Shown here: in pieces, positions 1 to 8,375 of the stretch
Numbering within the stretch: the first letter of the stretch is position 1
How the letters are laid out: each line of letters begins with the position of its first letter
Origin: a virus
Virus record (IMG/VR): IMGVR_UViG_3300006028_000011
Location: 18,239 to 82,238 of that record
Length of the DNA stretch: 64,000 bases
Reading direction: 5' to 3' (one strand)
Program-made: the position numbers and the translations under genes
Notes under the pieces: model-generated
The model's input: only the letters and a program-made list of their open reading frames with translations
Database searches by the model: none
What the model was told of the DNA's origin: nothing

Positions 1-2
1 AC

Positions 3-89
3 AAGTCCGACGCCATGGTGGCCGAGTACGTCGAGGAGGGTCAGCGCTTCGGGCGCCACGCCCAGGACTTCATCGACACCGGCGACTGA
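3..89 (+). CDS. 3' end of an unidentified gene (partial)
   Basis: The reading frame is open from the left edge to a TGA at 87-89 and encodes an acidic 28-residue C-terminus ending FIDTGD. It runs convergently with the next minus-strand gene, and a hairpin lies between them. It is too short to assign a function. Confidence 0.35.
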   Translation, partial: KSDAMVAEYVEEGQRFGRHAQDFIDTGD

Positions 90-109
90 AGGGGTCCGAA
101 CGCCCTTCC

Positions 110-129
110 GGGCACGGGTCGACGTGCCC
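110..129. terminator. Hairpin between convergent genes
   Basis: A perfect 7-bp stem, GGGCACG at 110-116 and CGTGCCC at 123-129, encloses the 6-nt loop GGTCGA. It sits between a plus-strand stop (89) and a minus-strand stop (136), so it could serve as a bidirectional terminator. There is no clear T-run. Confidence 0.35.
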
Positions 130-135
130 ACGAGT

Positions 136-852
136 TTAGCCCGGTTGCGTCCGATCTTGGGAGCGCACCTCGGCAGACCAGCGCCGGAGCGCCGACCGGG
201 CCCGGCTGATGCGGCTCTCCACCGTCTCGATCGAGATCGGCATCCCGCGCCGGCTGCGATGGCCGCCGGGCCGCCGGTCGACCATGTCGCGGACCTCGAA
301 CAGGCACCGCATGCCGCCGCGGTGCTCCCGGTCCGGCCGCCGGCAGTCGCCGCTGCAGGGCTCCAGGCTGTACCTGAACGCCTCGGCCTCCACCTGCGGC
401 AGCCCGGCACGACCGGTCACCCACTCGCCCGAGCGCTCGGTCCAGCCGAGCACCAGGTCCTCGACGTCGGCGCCCAGCAGCTCGCGGCGCAGGTCCTGGT
501 CGACGTCCGCCGGCACCGGCGACGAGGACAGGCCGACGCGGCCCTCGGCGCGATCGAGGATTCTCAACCAGCGCGTCTCGAACTGGGCCAGGCCGGCGCC
601 GTGGTGCGTCTCGCCGCAGGACAGCGCGGCGTCCACCCAGGCCAGCAGCACGGCGAGCTCGTCGATCAGCACCCGCAGCCCCTCCCCACGTTCCCAGCGG
701 CCCCGCGACTGCCGGTCCGAGATGATGTCGCCGGCGTCGCGGCCCGGCATCGGGCGGGGCTTCTCGCCACCGGGCAGGAAGCCGGCGGCCCGCAGCCGCC
801 AATCGCGGATCCGCGCCGCCTCGGAGTCTGCATCGTGGGTCGTGGCGATCAC
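136..852 (-). CDS. Hypothetical phage protein, 238 aa
   Basis: The GTG start overlaps the stop of the upstream gene as GTGA. Composition is coding-like, with no membrane segment. Residues near the C-terminus (TVESRISRARSALRR) resemble the recognition-helix region of sigma-70 region 4, but no other sigma domain is visible. Function unknown; probably the last gene of this minus-strand operon. Confidence 0.6.
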   Translation of the reverse strand: MIATTHDADSEAARIRDWRLRAAGFLPGGEKPRPMPGRDAGDIISDRQSRGRWERGEGLRVLIDELAVLLAWVDAALSCGETHHGAGLAQFETRWLRILDRAEGRVGLSSSPVPADVDQDLRRELLGADVEDLVLGWTERSGEWVTGRAGLPQVEAEAFRYSLEPCSGDCRRPDREHRGGMRCLFEVRDMVDRRPGGHRSRRGMPISIETVESRISRARSALRRWSAEVRSQDRTQPG

Positions 853-1601
853 CTCGAGGCGGGCTCTGGCGGGACGTCGCGGAGCAGGGCGGCCACCTGC
901 GGGACCTGGTCGGCCATCACGCCATGCCCCATGACCTCACCGAGCGGGGTCAGGTACAGGGCGCGCCGCACCTCGGCCCGGAGCGCCTCCATCTCGCCGA
1001 GTAGGCGTCCGACGTCGGCCTGGAGCTCCAGGTTGCCCTGCTGGCACAGCCGGAACGCGGCCTTCACCTCGGCCACGCCGTTCACTGAATCGACCGCCAG
1101 ACGGGCGTCCTCGGTGGTGAACATGACGCCGATCAGCTCGCCGTTGGCGCCGTAGATCGGCCGCTGGCGCGGGCCTGGCTCGTCGGTCCGGTGGCGGCCG
1201 GTGCGCCAGGGTGCGTCGGCGGTCTCGACTGCGTCGCGGCGCGCTGCCAGCTCCGCGTTCTGGTTCCGGATCGTCGCCCACGCCGCCTCGACATGGCGCA
1301 CGATCGCGGCCTGCTCCGCCTCGGTCCACAGATCGTGACGCTGGATCTCGGCCCACTGCTCCGCCGTCAGCAGCGGGCCGACCCACGGGGCGGGGGTCGG
1401 CCCGACCTCGTCCAGTGCGCGGAGCGATCGCATCAGGCAGTCGCACAGTTCCGGCCGCCCCATCGCGTAGCGGCACTCGTATGCGTGGCCCTCCTCCCGG
1501 ACCGCCGCCACGAGGTCCGCCAGACGGTCGGCGTCCGCCATCGCCAGGACCACCGGGCCTTGCGCGGCCCGGTGGCGCAGGGTGTCCTCGTAGCGGGTCA
1601 C
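849..1601 (-). CDS. Hypothetical phage protein, 250 aa
   Basis: GTG start at 1601 overlaps the preceding stop; its own stop overlaps the next start (GTGA). The protein is rich in Ala, Glu and Arg, with a predicted helical stretch around residues 70-115 (WAEIQRHDLW, IRNQNAELAARRD) and another around 175-210. Cysteines in the N-terminal third (ECRYAMGRPELCDC) could bind metal. No family recognised. Confidence 0.6.
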   Translation of the reverse strand: MTRYEDTLRHRAAQGPVVLAMADADRLADLVAAVREEGHAYECRYAMGRPELCDCLMRSLRALDEVGPTPAPWVGPLLTAEQWAEIQRHDLWTEAEQAAIVRHVEAAWATIRNQNAELAARRDAVETADAPWRTGRHRTDEPGPRQRPIYGANGELIGVMFTTEDARLAVDSVNGVAEVKAAFRLCQQGNLELQADVGRLLGEMEALRAEVRRALYLTPLGEVMGHGVMADQVPQVAALLRDVPPEPASR

Positions 1602-1675
1602 CGCCCCTCCCGAGGCGCCATCAGCTCCGTCGCCTCCACGTCGAAGACCATGATCGGGCTGTCTGCGAGCTTCAT
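1598..1675 (-). CDS. Small ORF, 25 aa
   Basis: This tiny frame has a very strong ribosome-binding site (GAGGAGGAGCG directly before ATG). Its start overlaps the upstream stop (ATGA) and its stop overlaps the downstream start (GTGA), so translation is plausible. The segment VFDVEATEL looks like the first motif of DnaQ-type exonucleases, but nothing else of that fold is present, so no function is claimed. Confidence 0.4.
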   Translation of the reverse strand: MKLADSPIMVFDVEATELMAPREGR

Positions 1676-1938
1676 CGCTCCTCCTCGAGTTCGTTCGCGG
1701 TGCAGCGGCCGCGCACCGTCTCGGCGTAGCGGCGGCCGCGGATCTCGGCCGGCTTCCACATGCACCCGCAGAGCTCGCAGCGGCGCCAGCTCGGCCACTC
1801 GCACGACGTGGTGGCGCCCTCGCAGCCCAGGCAGGCGCAGCGGTGGTCGGCCAGCAGCGCCAGGGCGCGGCCGAGGTTCCAGGGCGCGGGCCGGGCGGGC
1901 GCCGGCTCGCGGTGGCCGAGCTGCTGGGCGACGGTCAT
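1672..1938 (-). CDS. Small Cys-rich (zinc-ribbon-like) protein, 88 aa
   Basis: Start ATG overlaps the upstream TGA. Residues 34-60 contain CACLGC and CELCGC, a spacing suited to one zinc site. The C-terminus ends in an acidic ELEEER tail whose codons also form the ribosome-binding site of the next ORF. Likely a nucleic-acid- or protein-binding accessory protein; specific role unknown. Confidence 0.55.
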   Translation of the reverse strand: MTVAQQLGHREPAPARPAPWNLGRALALLADHRCACLGCEGATTSCEWPSWRRCELCGCMWKPAEIRGRRYAETVRGRCTANELEEER

Positions 1939-2372
1939 GCTGCGCCCTCGGCGCGGCCGGGCCAGTCGCACCCGACCACACCCGGCGCCGCCGCGAGCCA
2001 ACCCCGGCGACACCGGCGGCAATGCGCCCAGCCGCCCGGGGAGAGCTGCGGGTCGGTCAGCGGCCCACGGCAGGCAGGACACGCTCCGGCCTGGACGGCC
2101 CGGGCTACGGCAGCGGCCTGGCAGCGGACGCAGATCCACGTCGCCGGCGTGATGATCCGCGCAGGGATGTCTCCGTGCGCAGCCTGCTCCCACCGAACCA
2201 CACGCAGCCAGCCGACCTCGTCGCACAGCGAGCCGAGGCCCGGGCGCTCGAACAGGTGCTGGATGCCCCAACCGGACGTCGGGCCCTCGGGCTGACCGGC
2301 CACGATGTAGTCGCCGAACATGCACTGGCGCTCGGCCGCGGTGGCGATGTAGACGCCGGACGTAGGGCTCAC
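1935..2372 (-). CDS. Zinc-finger-like phage protein, 145 aa
   Basis: GTG start overlaps the stop of the replication-protein gene (GTGA). The C-terminal half has two Cys pairs (CVRC and CPAC around residues 82-100, CRRC plus a later Cys around 118-135), typical of zinc ribbons. The N-terminal half is globular and unrecognised. It lies directly behind the replication gene, so a DNA-metabolism role is possible. Confidence 0.6.
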   Translation of the reverse strand: MSPTSGVYIATAAERQCMFGDYIVAGQPEGPTSGWGIQHLFERPGLGSLCDEVGWLRVVRWEQAAHGDIPARIITPATWICVRCQAAAVARAVQAGACPACRGPLTDPQLSPGGWAHCRRCRRGWLAAAPGVVGCDWPGRAEGAA

Positions 2373-3328
2373 TGAAGCGTCCTCGGTGCGGTCGCCAGCA
2401 TGTCTCCGAGTCGGGTCAGGCCGTTCACGTGGCTCCGGCCAGACGGCACCGACTGGTCGTCTACGATCGCCGCGTCGAGCTCGCCGAGCATCGCCTCGAA
2501 GAACTTCGCCTGACGGATCGGGTCGCCGCGGGCGGTGGCCTGCCCGGCTCGCCGTCGGCAGGGCTCCAGGAAGGCTCTCTCGCCGAGGCGGGCGAGGTGC
2601 TGATATGCCCACGGCCAGTTCTGGACGCGCTTCTGGTCGGCTGGAGAAAGCATCCCTCCGGCCATCAGCGAGCCCAGTTCGGCGACGAGGCGGTCGCCGA
2701 GTGCCGTTCTCGGATCGGCTTTAGCCTCGGGCGGCGCTCCAGGCGCGGGCATTGAGTCAGGAGGCTTTCGGTCGGAGACCGTCTCGGAGGCGCCGTTAGG
2801 CGCCGGAGGACCGGGAACGGGTCTGGGTTCGGGAACGGGATCGAGATACCCAGCGCGCGGTTGTGCGCGAGGGGTGTCACATCCCGAAACGGGGGGCGTC
2901 ACAGGTGCGTCACTCGTGACGGCTGTAGTGACGACCTGTGACGTCACAGGTGCGTCACGGACGGGGTCTGCTCTGGCCGCATCCTCCCGTTCTCGCGCCC
3001 GCTTTCGGCGCATCCGCTCCTTCGAGGTGGCGGGGTTGTACTCCTCGTGGTCGTGGATCTCGTAGACGCCTGGCTGGAGCTCTTCCCAGCAGCCAGCGTC
3101 GTAGCCGTACTCCGTCGGTACGTGGAGCAACTCGGCGATGGCGGTCTTCGGGTTGCGGATTCGATGCCGAGCACAGAGCTCCGCTACGTCGTCTGCGAGG
3201 AGCCTCCCGCTGGTCTCGTGGCGGCGGGTATACGACACCGCCGTCCAGTACAGGCGGAACGCCTCGTGGGAGAGGCGACGCAGCTTTCGGTTCTCGTCCA
3301 TCTCATCGTCGAGGCGACACCAGGTCAT
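2369..3328 (-). CDS. Phage replication-initiator / replisome-organiser-like protein, 319 aa
   Basis: The N-terminus (TWCRLDDEMDENRKLRRL) has the form of the winged-helix domain found in many actinophage replication proteins, which begin with a W-x-R-x-D-D motif followed by a helical DNA-binding domain to about residue 100. A proline-rich linker (about 150-200) leads to a helical C-terminal domain (about 215-300), as in DnaD/replisome-organiser proteins. Start ATG overlaps the HNH gene stop. Assignment is from fold-level resemblance only. Confidence 0.6.
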   Translation of the reverse strand: MTWCRLDDEMDENRKLRRLSHEAFRLYWTAVSYTRRHETSGRLLADDVAELCARHRIRNPKTAIAELLHVPTEYGYDAGCWEELQPGVYEIHDHEEYNPATSKERMRRKRAREREDAARADPVRDAPVTSQVVTTAVTSDAPVTPPVSGCDTPRAQPRAGYLDPVPEPRPVPGPPAPNGASETVSDRKPPDSMPAPGAPPEAKADPRTALGDRLVAELGSLMAGGMLSPADQKRVQNWPWAYQHLARLGERAFLEPCRRRAGQATARGDPIRQAKFFEAMLGELDAAIVDDQSVPSGRSHVNGLTRLGDMLATAPRTLQ

Positions 3329-3783
3329 TGGAGGATCTCGCTGGCTGGCTTGCCGGCAGCGATAGCGGCCCTGCGGAAGCGGAGCCTTCCGATCTCATCC
3401 TTGACGGATCGGACGACGCCCAGGCATCCGCGCAACTGGGCATCGCTCCCGTCCTCTGTGGGCGAGACCATCCGCAGCATGGCCGTCCACGACACCAGCT
3501 CCTCTTCCTCATTCGCGAGAGCCTCGTCCACCGGATCGTCCTCTGACTTCCCGCTGAGGTAGGCGTGGCAGCCCCTACAGACGCCGTTGAGGTCCTCGTG
3601 GCCAATCCGCTCGTACGTCAGGTGATGCGTGGCGGCGAGGCGATGGAGGCGGCACCGTTCGCAGTAGGCATCGGCCGCCCAGGCAGGTATGCCGAGGCCG
3701 GCGCGAAGTCGCACAGCCTCGCGTAGCAGCGCCCACTCCCGTGAGGCCAGGTATCTCTTGTAGTCGAACTCGTTCTCGGCCAA
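3325..3783 (-). CDS. HNH endonuclease domain protein, 152 aa
   Basis: The HNH core is visible: CERC (about residues 42-45), ATHHLTYERIGHEDL with the catalytic His pair, then GVCRGCHAYL. The N-terminal helix (YLASREWALLREAVR) is typical of phage HNH nucleases. The C-terminus is helical. It sits between the replication protein and a DNA methyltransferase. Such proteins act in recombination, packaging or homing; which applies here cannot be told. Confidence 0.75.
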   Translation of the reverse strand: MAENEFDYKRYLASREWALLREAVRLRAGLGIPAWAADAYCERCRLHRLAATHHLTYERIGHEDLNGVCRGCHAYLSGKSEDDPVDEALANEEEELVSWTAMLRMVSPTEDGSDAQLRGCLGVVRSVKDEIGRLRFRRAAIAAGKPASEILQ

Positions 3784-3874
3784 TCGATGGCTCTCCGTGT
3801 TCGCCGATGGGGACGTGACGCCCGGCGCCCGGTCGCCGGCTCTGCCGTGTGGCCGCCCGCGGCGGCCCGGGTGG

Positions 3875-5440
3875 TCAGGTGGCGGACTCGTCGAACAGCC
3901 CGACCTGCACGAGGGCGGGCGTGGCGTCTGCGGGGTGCGGGGCCGGCCTGGTCGCCGGGCGCGGGGCTGACCGTGGCTGAGCGCGCCAGTACGTCAGCCG
4001 GGCGAGCGCGGTCCGCACCGACTCCTCGTCCTGCTCGATGCCGATGGCCTGGAAGCCCTCCAGGACGGCCGCGATCAGCGTGGTGCCGCTGCCGGCGAAC
4101 GGGTCGAGGATTACCCCCCCCTGCGGCGTGACGAGGCGACACAGCCACCGCATGAGGGCGAGCGGCTTGACCGTCGGATGGGTGTTGCGCTCGCCCGGCG
4201 GGAGGCCAGCGCTGCGCTCGCGAGGGCTGGCCTTGGCGCAGTAATAGAAGCGGCTGGCGGCACCTGTGTCGTCGTAGAACTTGCGCTGCTGGTCTGTGGG
4301 CTGCCAGCCGTCGTCGTTCATCAGGCCGAGGGCGGTGTGGTTGGTGCCACCTTTGCCAACGATCCGCTCGCCGCTCTGTCGGTCCAGCTCGGCCACCGGA
4401 CAGCCCTCGACGCACTCCCAGGACTCGACGGTTTCGGTGCCGTCGGGGTCGGCGTGGCGAGTCATCACGGGGTTGCTCGCGAAGTCGCCGAGACTGCGCC
4501 GCTCCACACTGGCCATGCCGCGTGACGGCCGGCCCGGCGGCGCGATGCCGCGGACCTTCCGAGCCCCCACCGCCACGCAGCCCTCGGCGTGCGAGAGCAC
4601 CAGGTTGGCCGGCCAGCGACCGATAGAGCAGTCCGTTTCAGCCGCAGCCATCGGCCCGGCCATCGACCCCCGCGTGGCGACCCGGTCGGTGAGCGGCCAG
4701 ACGCCCTTGTCTGCCCCCGTTCCCACCCGGCACCCGCCCACGTTGATCGCGCCCGTCCCGTGCTCCAGGATGTTCGTGGCCACCGAGCCCCGGAAGGGCC
4801 TGCGGAAGACCAGGACGGCCTCCCAGGCGGGCTTGAGGGCGACGTTCCACCCCTGCCACCGACGAGCCTCGTCGGTTGCAGGGGTGGTGATCGGGGTTGG
4901 CGAGAATCGGTCCGCGCGTCCTTCCGCCAGACGCCATCCCATCGATGCAGTCCAGGCGGGCCGCTCTGCGAGTACCTCCCGCTCGGCGCCCGCCATCCGG
5001 TCGATCGCCTTGGACACGTCCAACCCCTTGGGGAAACCCTGTCCGTGCATCCAGCGCAGTGCGGGCGGCCCCTCCGAGGCGATCGTGTCGCGGTTCTCGA
5101 ACCCGGCGAAGCGGATGGCCAGCGAGAGGAGGTCCCACGTCCGGGTGCTGCTGAACGCCAGCAGGTGGGCGCCGGGCTTCATGACCCGGTAGACCTCGCG
5201 CCAGTACTCCGGACCGGGGACGAAGCTGTCCCACGAGCGGCCCATGAATCCTGCGCTGCCGTGCTCGTACTCGTCGCCGGCCAGCCAGTGGCGCACGACC
5301 TCGGCGATGTCCGGCTCACGGCTCAGGCCGTACGGCGGGTCCGTCACCGCCGCGTCCACGCTGGCGTCGGGCAGCTCGCGGAGGCGCTCGCGGCAGTCGC
5401 CGTGGAGGAGGCGGACGGGACCGGAGGTCCAGTCGCTCAT
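3875..5440 (-). CDS. DNA N4-cytosine/N6-adenine methyltransferase, 521 aa
   Basis: Motif IV DPPY (about residue 37) precedes motif I DPFAGSGTTL (about 460), the order of beta-class DNA methyltransferases. HPTVKPLALMRWL matches the conserved H-P-x-x-K-P segment. The long middle region (about 120-420) should hold the target-recognition domain and has Cys-rich patches. ATG at 5440 overlaps the stop of the Mom-like gene (ATGA), so the two are translationally coupled. It probably protects phage DNA from restriction. No partner nuclease is adjacent apart from the small HNH gene. Confidence 0.85.
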   Translation of the reverse strand: MSDWTSGPVRLLHGDCRERLRELPDASVDAAVTDPPYGLSREPDIAEVVRHWLAGDEYEHGSAGFMGRSWDSFVPGPEYWREVYRVMKPGAHLLAFSSTRTWDLLSLAIRFAGFENRDTIASEGPPALRWMHGQGFPKGLDVSKAIDRMAGAEREVLAERPAWTASMGWRLAEGRADRFSPTPITTPATDEARRWQGWNVALKPAWEAVLVFRRPFRGSVATNILEHGTGAINVGGCRVGTGADKGVWPLTDRVATRGSMAGPMAAAETDCSIGRWPANLVLSHAEGCVAVGARKVRGIAPPGRPSRGMASVERRSLGDFASNPVMTRHADPDGTETVESWECVEGCPVAELDRQSGERIVGKGGTNHTALGLMNDDGWQPTDQQRKFYDDTGAASRFYYCAKASPRERSAGLPPGERNTHPTVKPLALMRWLCRLVTPQGGVILDPFAGSGTTLIAAVLEGFQAIGIEQDEESVRTALARLTYWRAQPRSAPRPATRPAPHPADATPALVQVGLFDESAT

Positions 5441-6315
5441 GCCGCCCTCCCATCGAGGCGGACCCGACACGGCTCGCACGGGCAGGGCGGCGCCGCGGGC
5501 GGCAGGCCCAGCTGGATCAGCCGCCGACGCGGGCCGACGCGGAAGGCGTAGCGGTGGCTGCCGTGGTGGCGGATGCGCCGGACGCCGACGCGCCCGAGCG
5601 CGTCCCGCAGCCAGTCAGGCCGGTCCTCGCCCGGTCGCCGGGCCCGTGCGCCGAGGCCAACCAGGAGCCGTTCGCCGGCGGCCGCCCCGCGCTCCCCCGC
5701 CCGGATCTTCTGCACGGTCCGCGCCGACAGGACGCGACCGTCGGGCAGCAGGAGCTGCGTCCGCGGAGTGCTGCGCTCGTGGTACGTGGCGTTGCCGGCC
5801 TGGTAGATCAGCCCGACGTGGCCGGGGAACACCCGGAGGCCGTCCACCGTGGACCTCGCCACCGGGTCGGAGAAGCTGACGACGCCGCGTAGGCCGGTCG
5901 CCGCGGCCAACTCCCAGACGCGGGCCAGGAACCACGTCTCCGCGTTCGCTGGCACGCTGTCGGCCAGCACGAAGCGCCCGAGCTCCAGCGACTCGCTCAG
6001 CGGCTCCAGGTCGGGGAACAGCGAGGTGAGCACGGCGCTCTGCACCGGCACGGAGAGCACGGCAGTGCCGACCAGCCAGGGCCCGTCGTGGAGGCCGTAG
6101 GCGAAGCGCGCGGCCGGGTACGAGCCGCTGTAGTGGTTGGCCTCGACGAACGGCCGCGCCTCCCGCTCCACCAGCGGCGCGACCTCGTAGCGGGCCTGGT
6201 CGAAGCCGCCCTCGGAGCGGTGGCGCCAGCTGTGCCGGCGGCTCCGCCAGCGCTGGCACCAGGGGGAGTGACCGCTACCCCCCGATGCAGTGGTCCCGGA
6301 GGTCCAGGCGCTCAT
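5437..6315 (-). CDS. Mom-like / GNAT-fold DNA-modification protein, 292 aa
   Basis: After a basic N-terminal extension, the core (about residues 45-200) shows segments such as EANHYSG, LELGRFVL, ANAETWFLARVWELA and VSFSDP. These resemble the GNAT-fold family that includes phage Mom proteins, which modify adenines so that restriction enzymes fail. Position next to a DNA methyltransferase supports that role. The C-terminus is Arg-rich with a CPCEPC cluster. Start ATG overlaps the upstream TGA. An alternative is an unrelated GNAT acetyltransferase. Confidence 0.55.
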   Translation of the reverse strand: MSAWTSGTTASGGSGHSPWCQRWRSRRHSWRHRSEGGFDQARYEVAPLVEREARPFVEANHYSGSYPAARFAYGLHDGPWLVGTAVLSVPVQSAVLTSLFPDLEPLSESLELGRFVLADSVPANAETWFLARVWELAAATGLRGVVSFSDPVARSTVDGLRVFPGHVGLIYQAGNATYHERSTPRTQLLLPDGRVLSARTVQKIRAGERGAAAGERLLVGLGARARRPGEDRPDWLRDALGRVGVRRIRHHGSHRYAFRVGPRRRLIQLGLPPAAPPCPCEPCRVRLDGRAA

Positions 6316-6608
6316 GGCGTGCGCTCCCGGCACGGCGAGCTGACACCCATTCCCGACACCCCAGCGCTGGCGGTGGCGGTCAGGAGGTGGCGGTCGCTGG
6401 CGGCATCCCCATATTCACCTGGCGGCAGCCGGCGGGGTCTGTCGCCCCGTGGCGGGAAGATAGACGGATGATGTACATCCATCCCCCGTCCCGCGACCGG
6501 CTGGCCGGGGAGCTCCGCGCCCTGGTCGCTGGAACTCAGGAGCCAGGTCTCGGAGGCTGAGACCAGCGCCTCCTCGACCGCGATGACACCCATTTCTGAC
6601 ACCCTCAC
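6312..6608 (-). CDS. Uncertain ORF, 98 aa, beside integrase
   Basis: The GTG start overlaps the integrase stop and the stop overlaps the next start, as in real genes of this window. The sequence nevertheless looks like a regulatory or attachment region: it carries two copies of a 21-nt direct repeat, a palindrome around ATGTACAT (6473-6480) and the inverted repeat GGTCTC/GAGACC near 6547-6564. It may be a coding gene, a non-coding attP region, or both. Confidence 0.35.
   Translation of the reverse strand: MRVSEMGVIAVEEALVSASETWLLSSSDQGAELPGQPVAGRGMDVHHPSIFPPRGDRPRRLPPGEYGDAASDRHLLTATASAGVSGMGVSSPCRERTP
6341..6361. repeat. Direct repeat copy 1 near integrase (candidate arm/attachment site)
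   Basis: TGACACCC-ATTCC-CGACACCC matches 6584-6604 with three mismatches. Each copy contains the unit GACACCC twice at 13-nt spacing. Paired short direct repeats beside an integrase gene are expected of arm-type integrase or excisionase binding sites; this is inference. Confidence 0.45.
6584..6604. repeat. Direct repeat copy 2 near integrase
   Basis: TGACACCC-ATTTC-TGACACCC, the second copy of the 6341-6361 repeat, 243 bp away. It ends directly at the integrase stop codon. Confidence 0.45.
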
Positions 6609-7816
6609 CCTGCCGACTCCTCGCCGCGCCCAGTGGCCGCCTCGTCCTCGCCCCACGCCGCGTCCAGCACGGCCAGCTGCTCGCGCAGGCCGTCGTCCTC
6701 GAGGTGGCCGTAGAGGTCGGCGGTGATCTGGATGCCGGAGTGCGCGAGCACCTCGGAGACGGTCTTGAGAGGGATCTTGAGGGCCAGCATCACGGAGGCC
6801 GCGCTATGGCGCAGGTCGTGGAACCGCCGCTCCCCCAGGCCGGCCCGCTTCAGCAGCCGCTGGAAGTGCGCCGTCACGTACTGGCCGTGGAGCGGGAGGC
6901 CGTTCGGACGGGTGAACACCAACTCGATCGGCCTCCCGTCGCTCTCCATGACGCTCCAGCTCGGCCCGGCCGCCTCTCGTTCTGCCTGCTGGCGTGCGAG
7001 GTGCTCGCGCAGGGCGGCGGCCACGGGCGCCGGCAGGGGCAGCGATCGCGGCGCCTTCTTGGAGCGCGACCGGCGCACCGAGCGCAACTGCCAGGACGTG
7101 TCGATGCGGACCAGCTTCATCGGCCAGCGGATGCGGGTGAAGTCCTCCGCGATGTCCTGGCGCCGGAGGCCGAGCAGCGAGGACTTGCGCTGCCCGAGCA
7201 CGGCCGCGGTCAGGTAGAGCGCGTACAGGCGGTCCCCGCGGATGCCGGCCAGGAACGCGCGGGCCTCGGCCAGGGTCAGGATGTTCTCCGGCGCCGCCTC
7301 CGCCGCAGGCATCTCGATGAGCTCGCTTGAGGCTGGGTTGCGGTGGATCAGGCCCAGCCGGTTGGCGCGGCCGAGCGCCGAGCTGAGCGCGATCCAGATC
7401 GACCGCACCATGTTCACGCTGAACGAGCGCTGCATGGCGTCGAGGAAGCGCTGGATCTCCAGCGGGTCGAGCTGCGACAGGCGGCGGCGGCCGAGCACCG
7501 GCTTGATGTGGAGCCGGACCAGGCTCTCGTAACGCTGGTACGTGAGCGGCTCGCGGCTCGCCTTGACCGTCTCCAGCCATTGGTCGAGCCACTCGTCGAG
7601 CGTGCGCGGCGCCGCCACGCCGGACGCGGTCAGGCGACCCTGCTCCTTCTGGCGCTGGAGCCGGCGCAGCACCTTGGCGGCCCCGGCCTCCGTGTCCGCG
7701 TACTCGTACTTCCGCTGCCGCTTCCCGAGCGGGTCGCGGCCCAGGTCGATGCGGACCTGGAAGCGCCCGTCGCTCCGCCGGGTGATGGAGCCCTCGCCGC
7801 GCGCCCGCCGCCTCAC
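6605..7816 (-). CDS. int: Tyrosine-recombinase integrase, 403 aa
   Basis: Residues about 1-50 form an AP2-like arm-binding domain (GRFQVRIDLGRDPLGKRQRK). Residues 70-170 form a SAM-like core-binding domain. The catalytic domain shows Arg about 210 (GQRKSSLLGL), HxxR-H at about 333-337 (FHDLRHSAAS), His about 359 (LAHSG) and the nucleophile Tyr about 369 (ADLYGH). The GTG start is set by the GTGA overlap with the excisionase stop. It catalyses site-specific integration and excision. Length and domain order are normal for actinobacterial phage integrases. Confidence 0.92.
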   Translation of the reverse strand: MRRRARGEGSITRRSDGRFQVRIDLGRDPLGKRQRKYEYADTEAGAAKVLRRLQRQKEQGRLTASGVAAPRTLDEWLDQWLETVKASREPLTYQRYESLVRLHIKPVLGRRRLSQLDPLEIQRFLDAMQRSFSVNMVRSIWIALSSALGRANRLGLIHRNPASSELIEMPAAEAAPENILTLAEARAFLAGIRGDRLYALYLTAAVLGQRKSSLLGLRRQDIAEDFTRIRWPMKLVRIDTSWQLRSVRRSRSKKAPRSLPLPAPVAAALREHLARQQAEREAAGPSWSVMESDGRPIELVFTRPNGLPLHGQYVTAHFQRLLKRAGLGERRFHDLRHSAASVMLALKIPLKTVSEVLAHSGIQITADLYGHLEDDGLREQLAVLDAAWGEDEAATGRGEESAG

Positions 7817-8049
7817 TGCGTGCCACCTTCCAGGCGCTGGCGCCACCACTCGTCGAGCAGCGCGACCGGGATGCGGACCATCCGATCTCCGTCCAGGCGG
7901 ACGTGCGGCACGGTGCCGCGCGCGATCCAGCGCTCCATCGTGCGGCGCCCGACGCGGATCCGGGCCGCGGCCTCCTTTATGGTCAGCAGCACCGGCGCCG
8001 CCGACTCCTGCTGCCGCGGGCGGAGGTGAATGACAGGAGCGTTGCTCAT
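7813..8049 (-). CDS. xis: Excisionase / MerR-type HTH protein, 78 aa
   Basis: A single HTH_17-type winged helix covers about residues 22-72: LLTIKEAAARIRVGRRTMERWI then RMVRIPVALLDEWW. This is the usual size and fold of excisionases, and it lies immediately upstream of and overlapping the integrase. ATG at 8049 follows GGGGTAAGG. It probably directs the integrase toward excision. Confidence 0.8.
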   Translation of the reverse strand: MSNAPVIHLRPRQQESAAPVLLTIKEAAARIRVGRRTMERWIARGTVPHVRLDGDRMVRIPVALLDEWWRQRLEGGTQ

Positions 8050-8051
8050 CC

Positions 8052-8375
8052 TTACCCCACCTCGACTGACCGAGGCAAGCCGTCGGCTCTGCCCAACGCC
8101 ACGAAGGCGTTGTGTCTGCGCGGCAAGCTGACCCGGCTCTCGCGACTCCAGCCCTGCGTGTCTGTATAGAGCTGCCAGGCGACGCCTCTGCTCGGCACCG
8201 AGGAGAGCCAGGTGAAGGCCCGGGTCTCCTCGCCGAGGTCCCACAGCGGCATCGCCAGGTGGCAGAGCCGGCAGAGCTGGATCAGGTTGGGGAGGAGGTC
8301 CAGGCCGCATCCCCGATCGCTGGCGGCCGCCTTGGGCGGCATCCCGGGCAGGAGGGGCTGCGCGACCGGCGTCAC
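8052..8375 (-). CDS. Half-HNH-like protein, 107 aa
   Basis: The segment LLPNLIQLCRLCHLAM is the C-terminal part of an HNH motif (N-L-x-x-L-C-x-x-C-H), but the N-terminal CxxC and first catalytic His are not evident; only one Cys precedes it. The remainder (WDLGEETRAFTW) is unassigned. GTG start overlaps the cytosine methyltransferase stop. It may be a degenerate or atypical HNH protein. Confidence 0.5.
   Translation of the reverse strand: MTPVAQPLLPGMPPKAAASDRGCGLDLLPNLIQLCRLCHLAMPLWDLGEETRAFTWLSSVPSRGVAWQLYTDTQGWSRESRVSLPRRHNAFVALGRADGLPRSVEVG

Noticed and set aside
1598-1675. DnaQ-type exonuclease fragment (VFDVEATEL)
   Set aside because: Only one motif in a 25-residue frame; none of the other exonuclease motifs occur nearby, so chance resemblance is likely.
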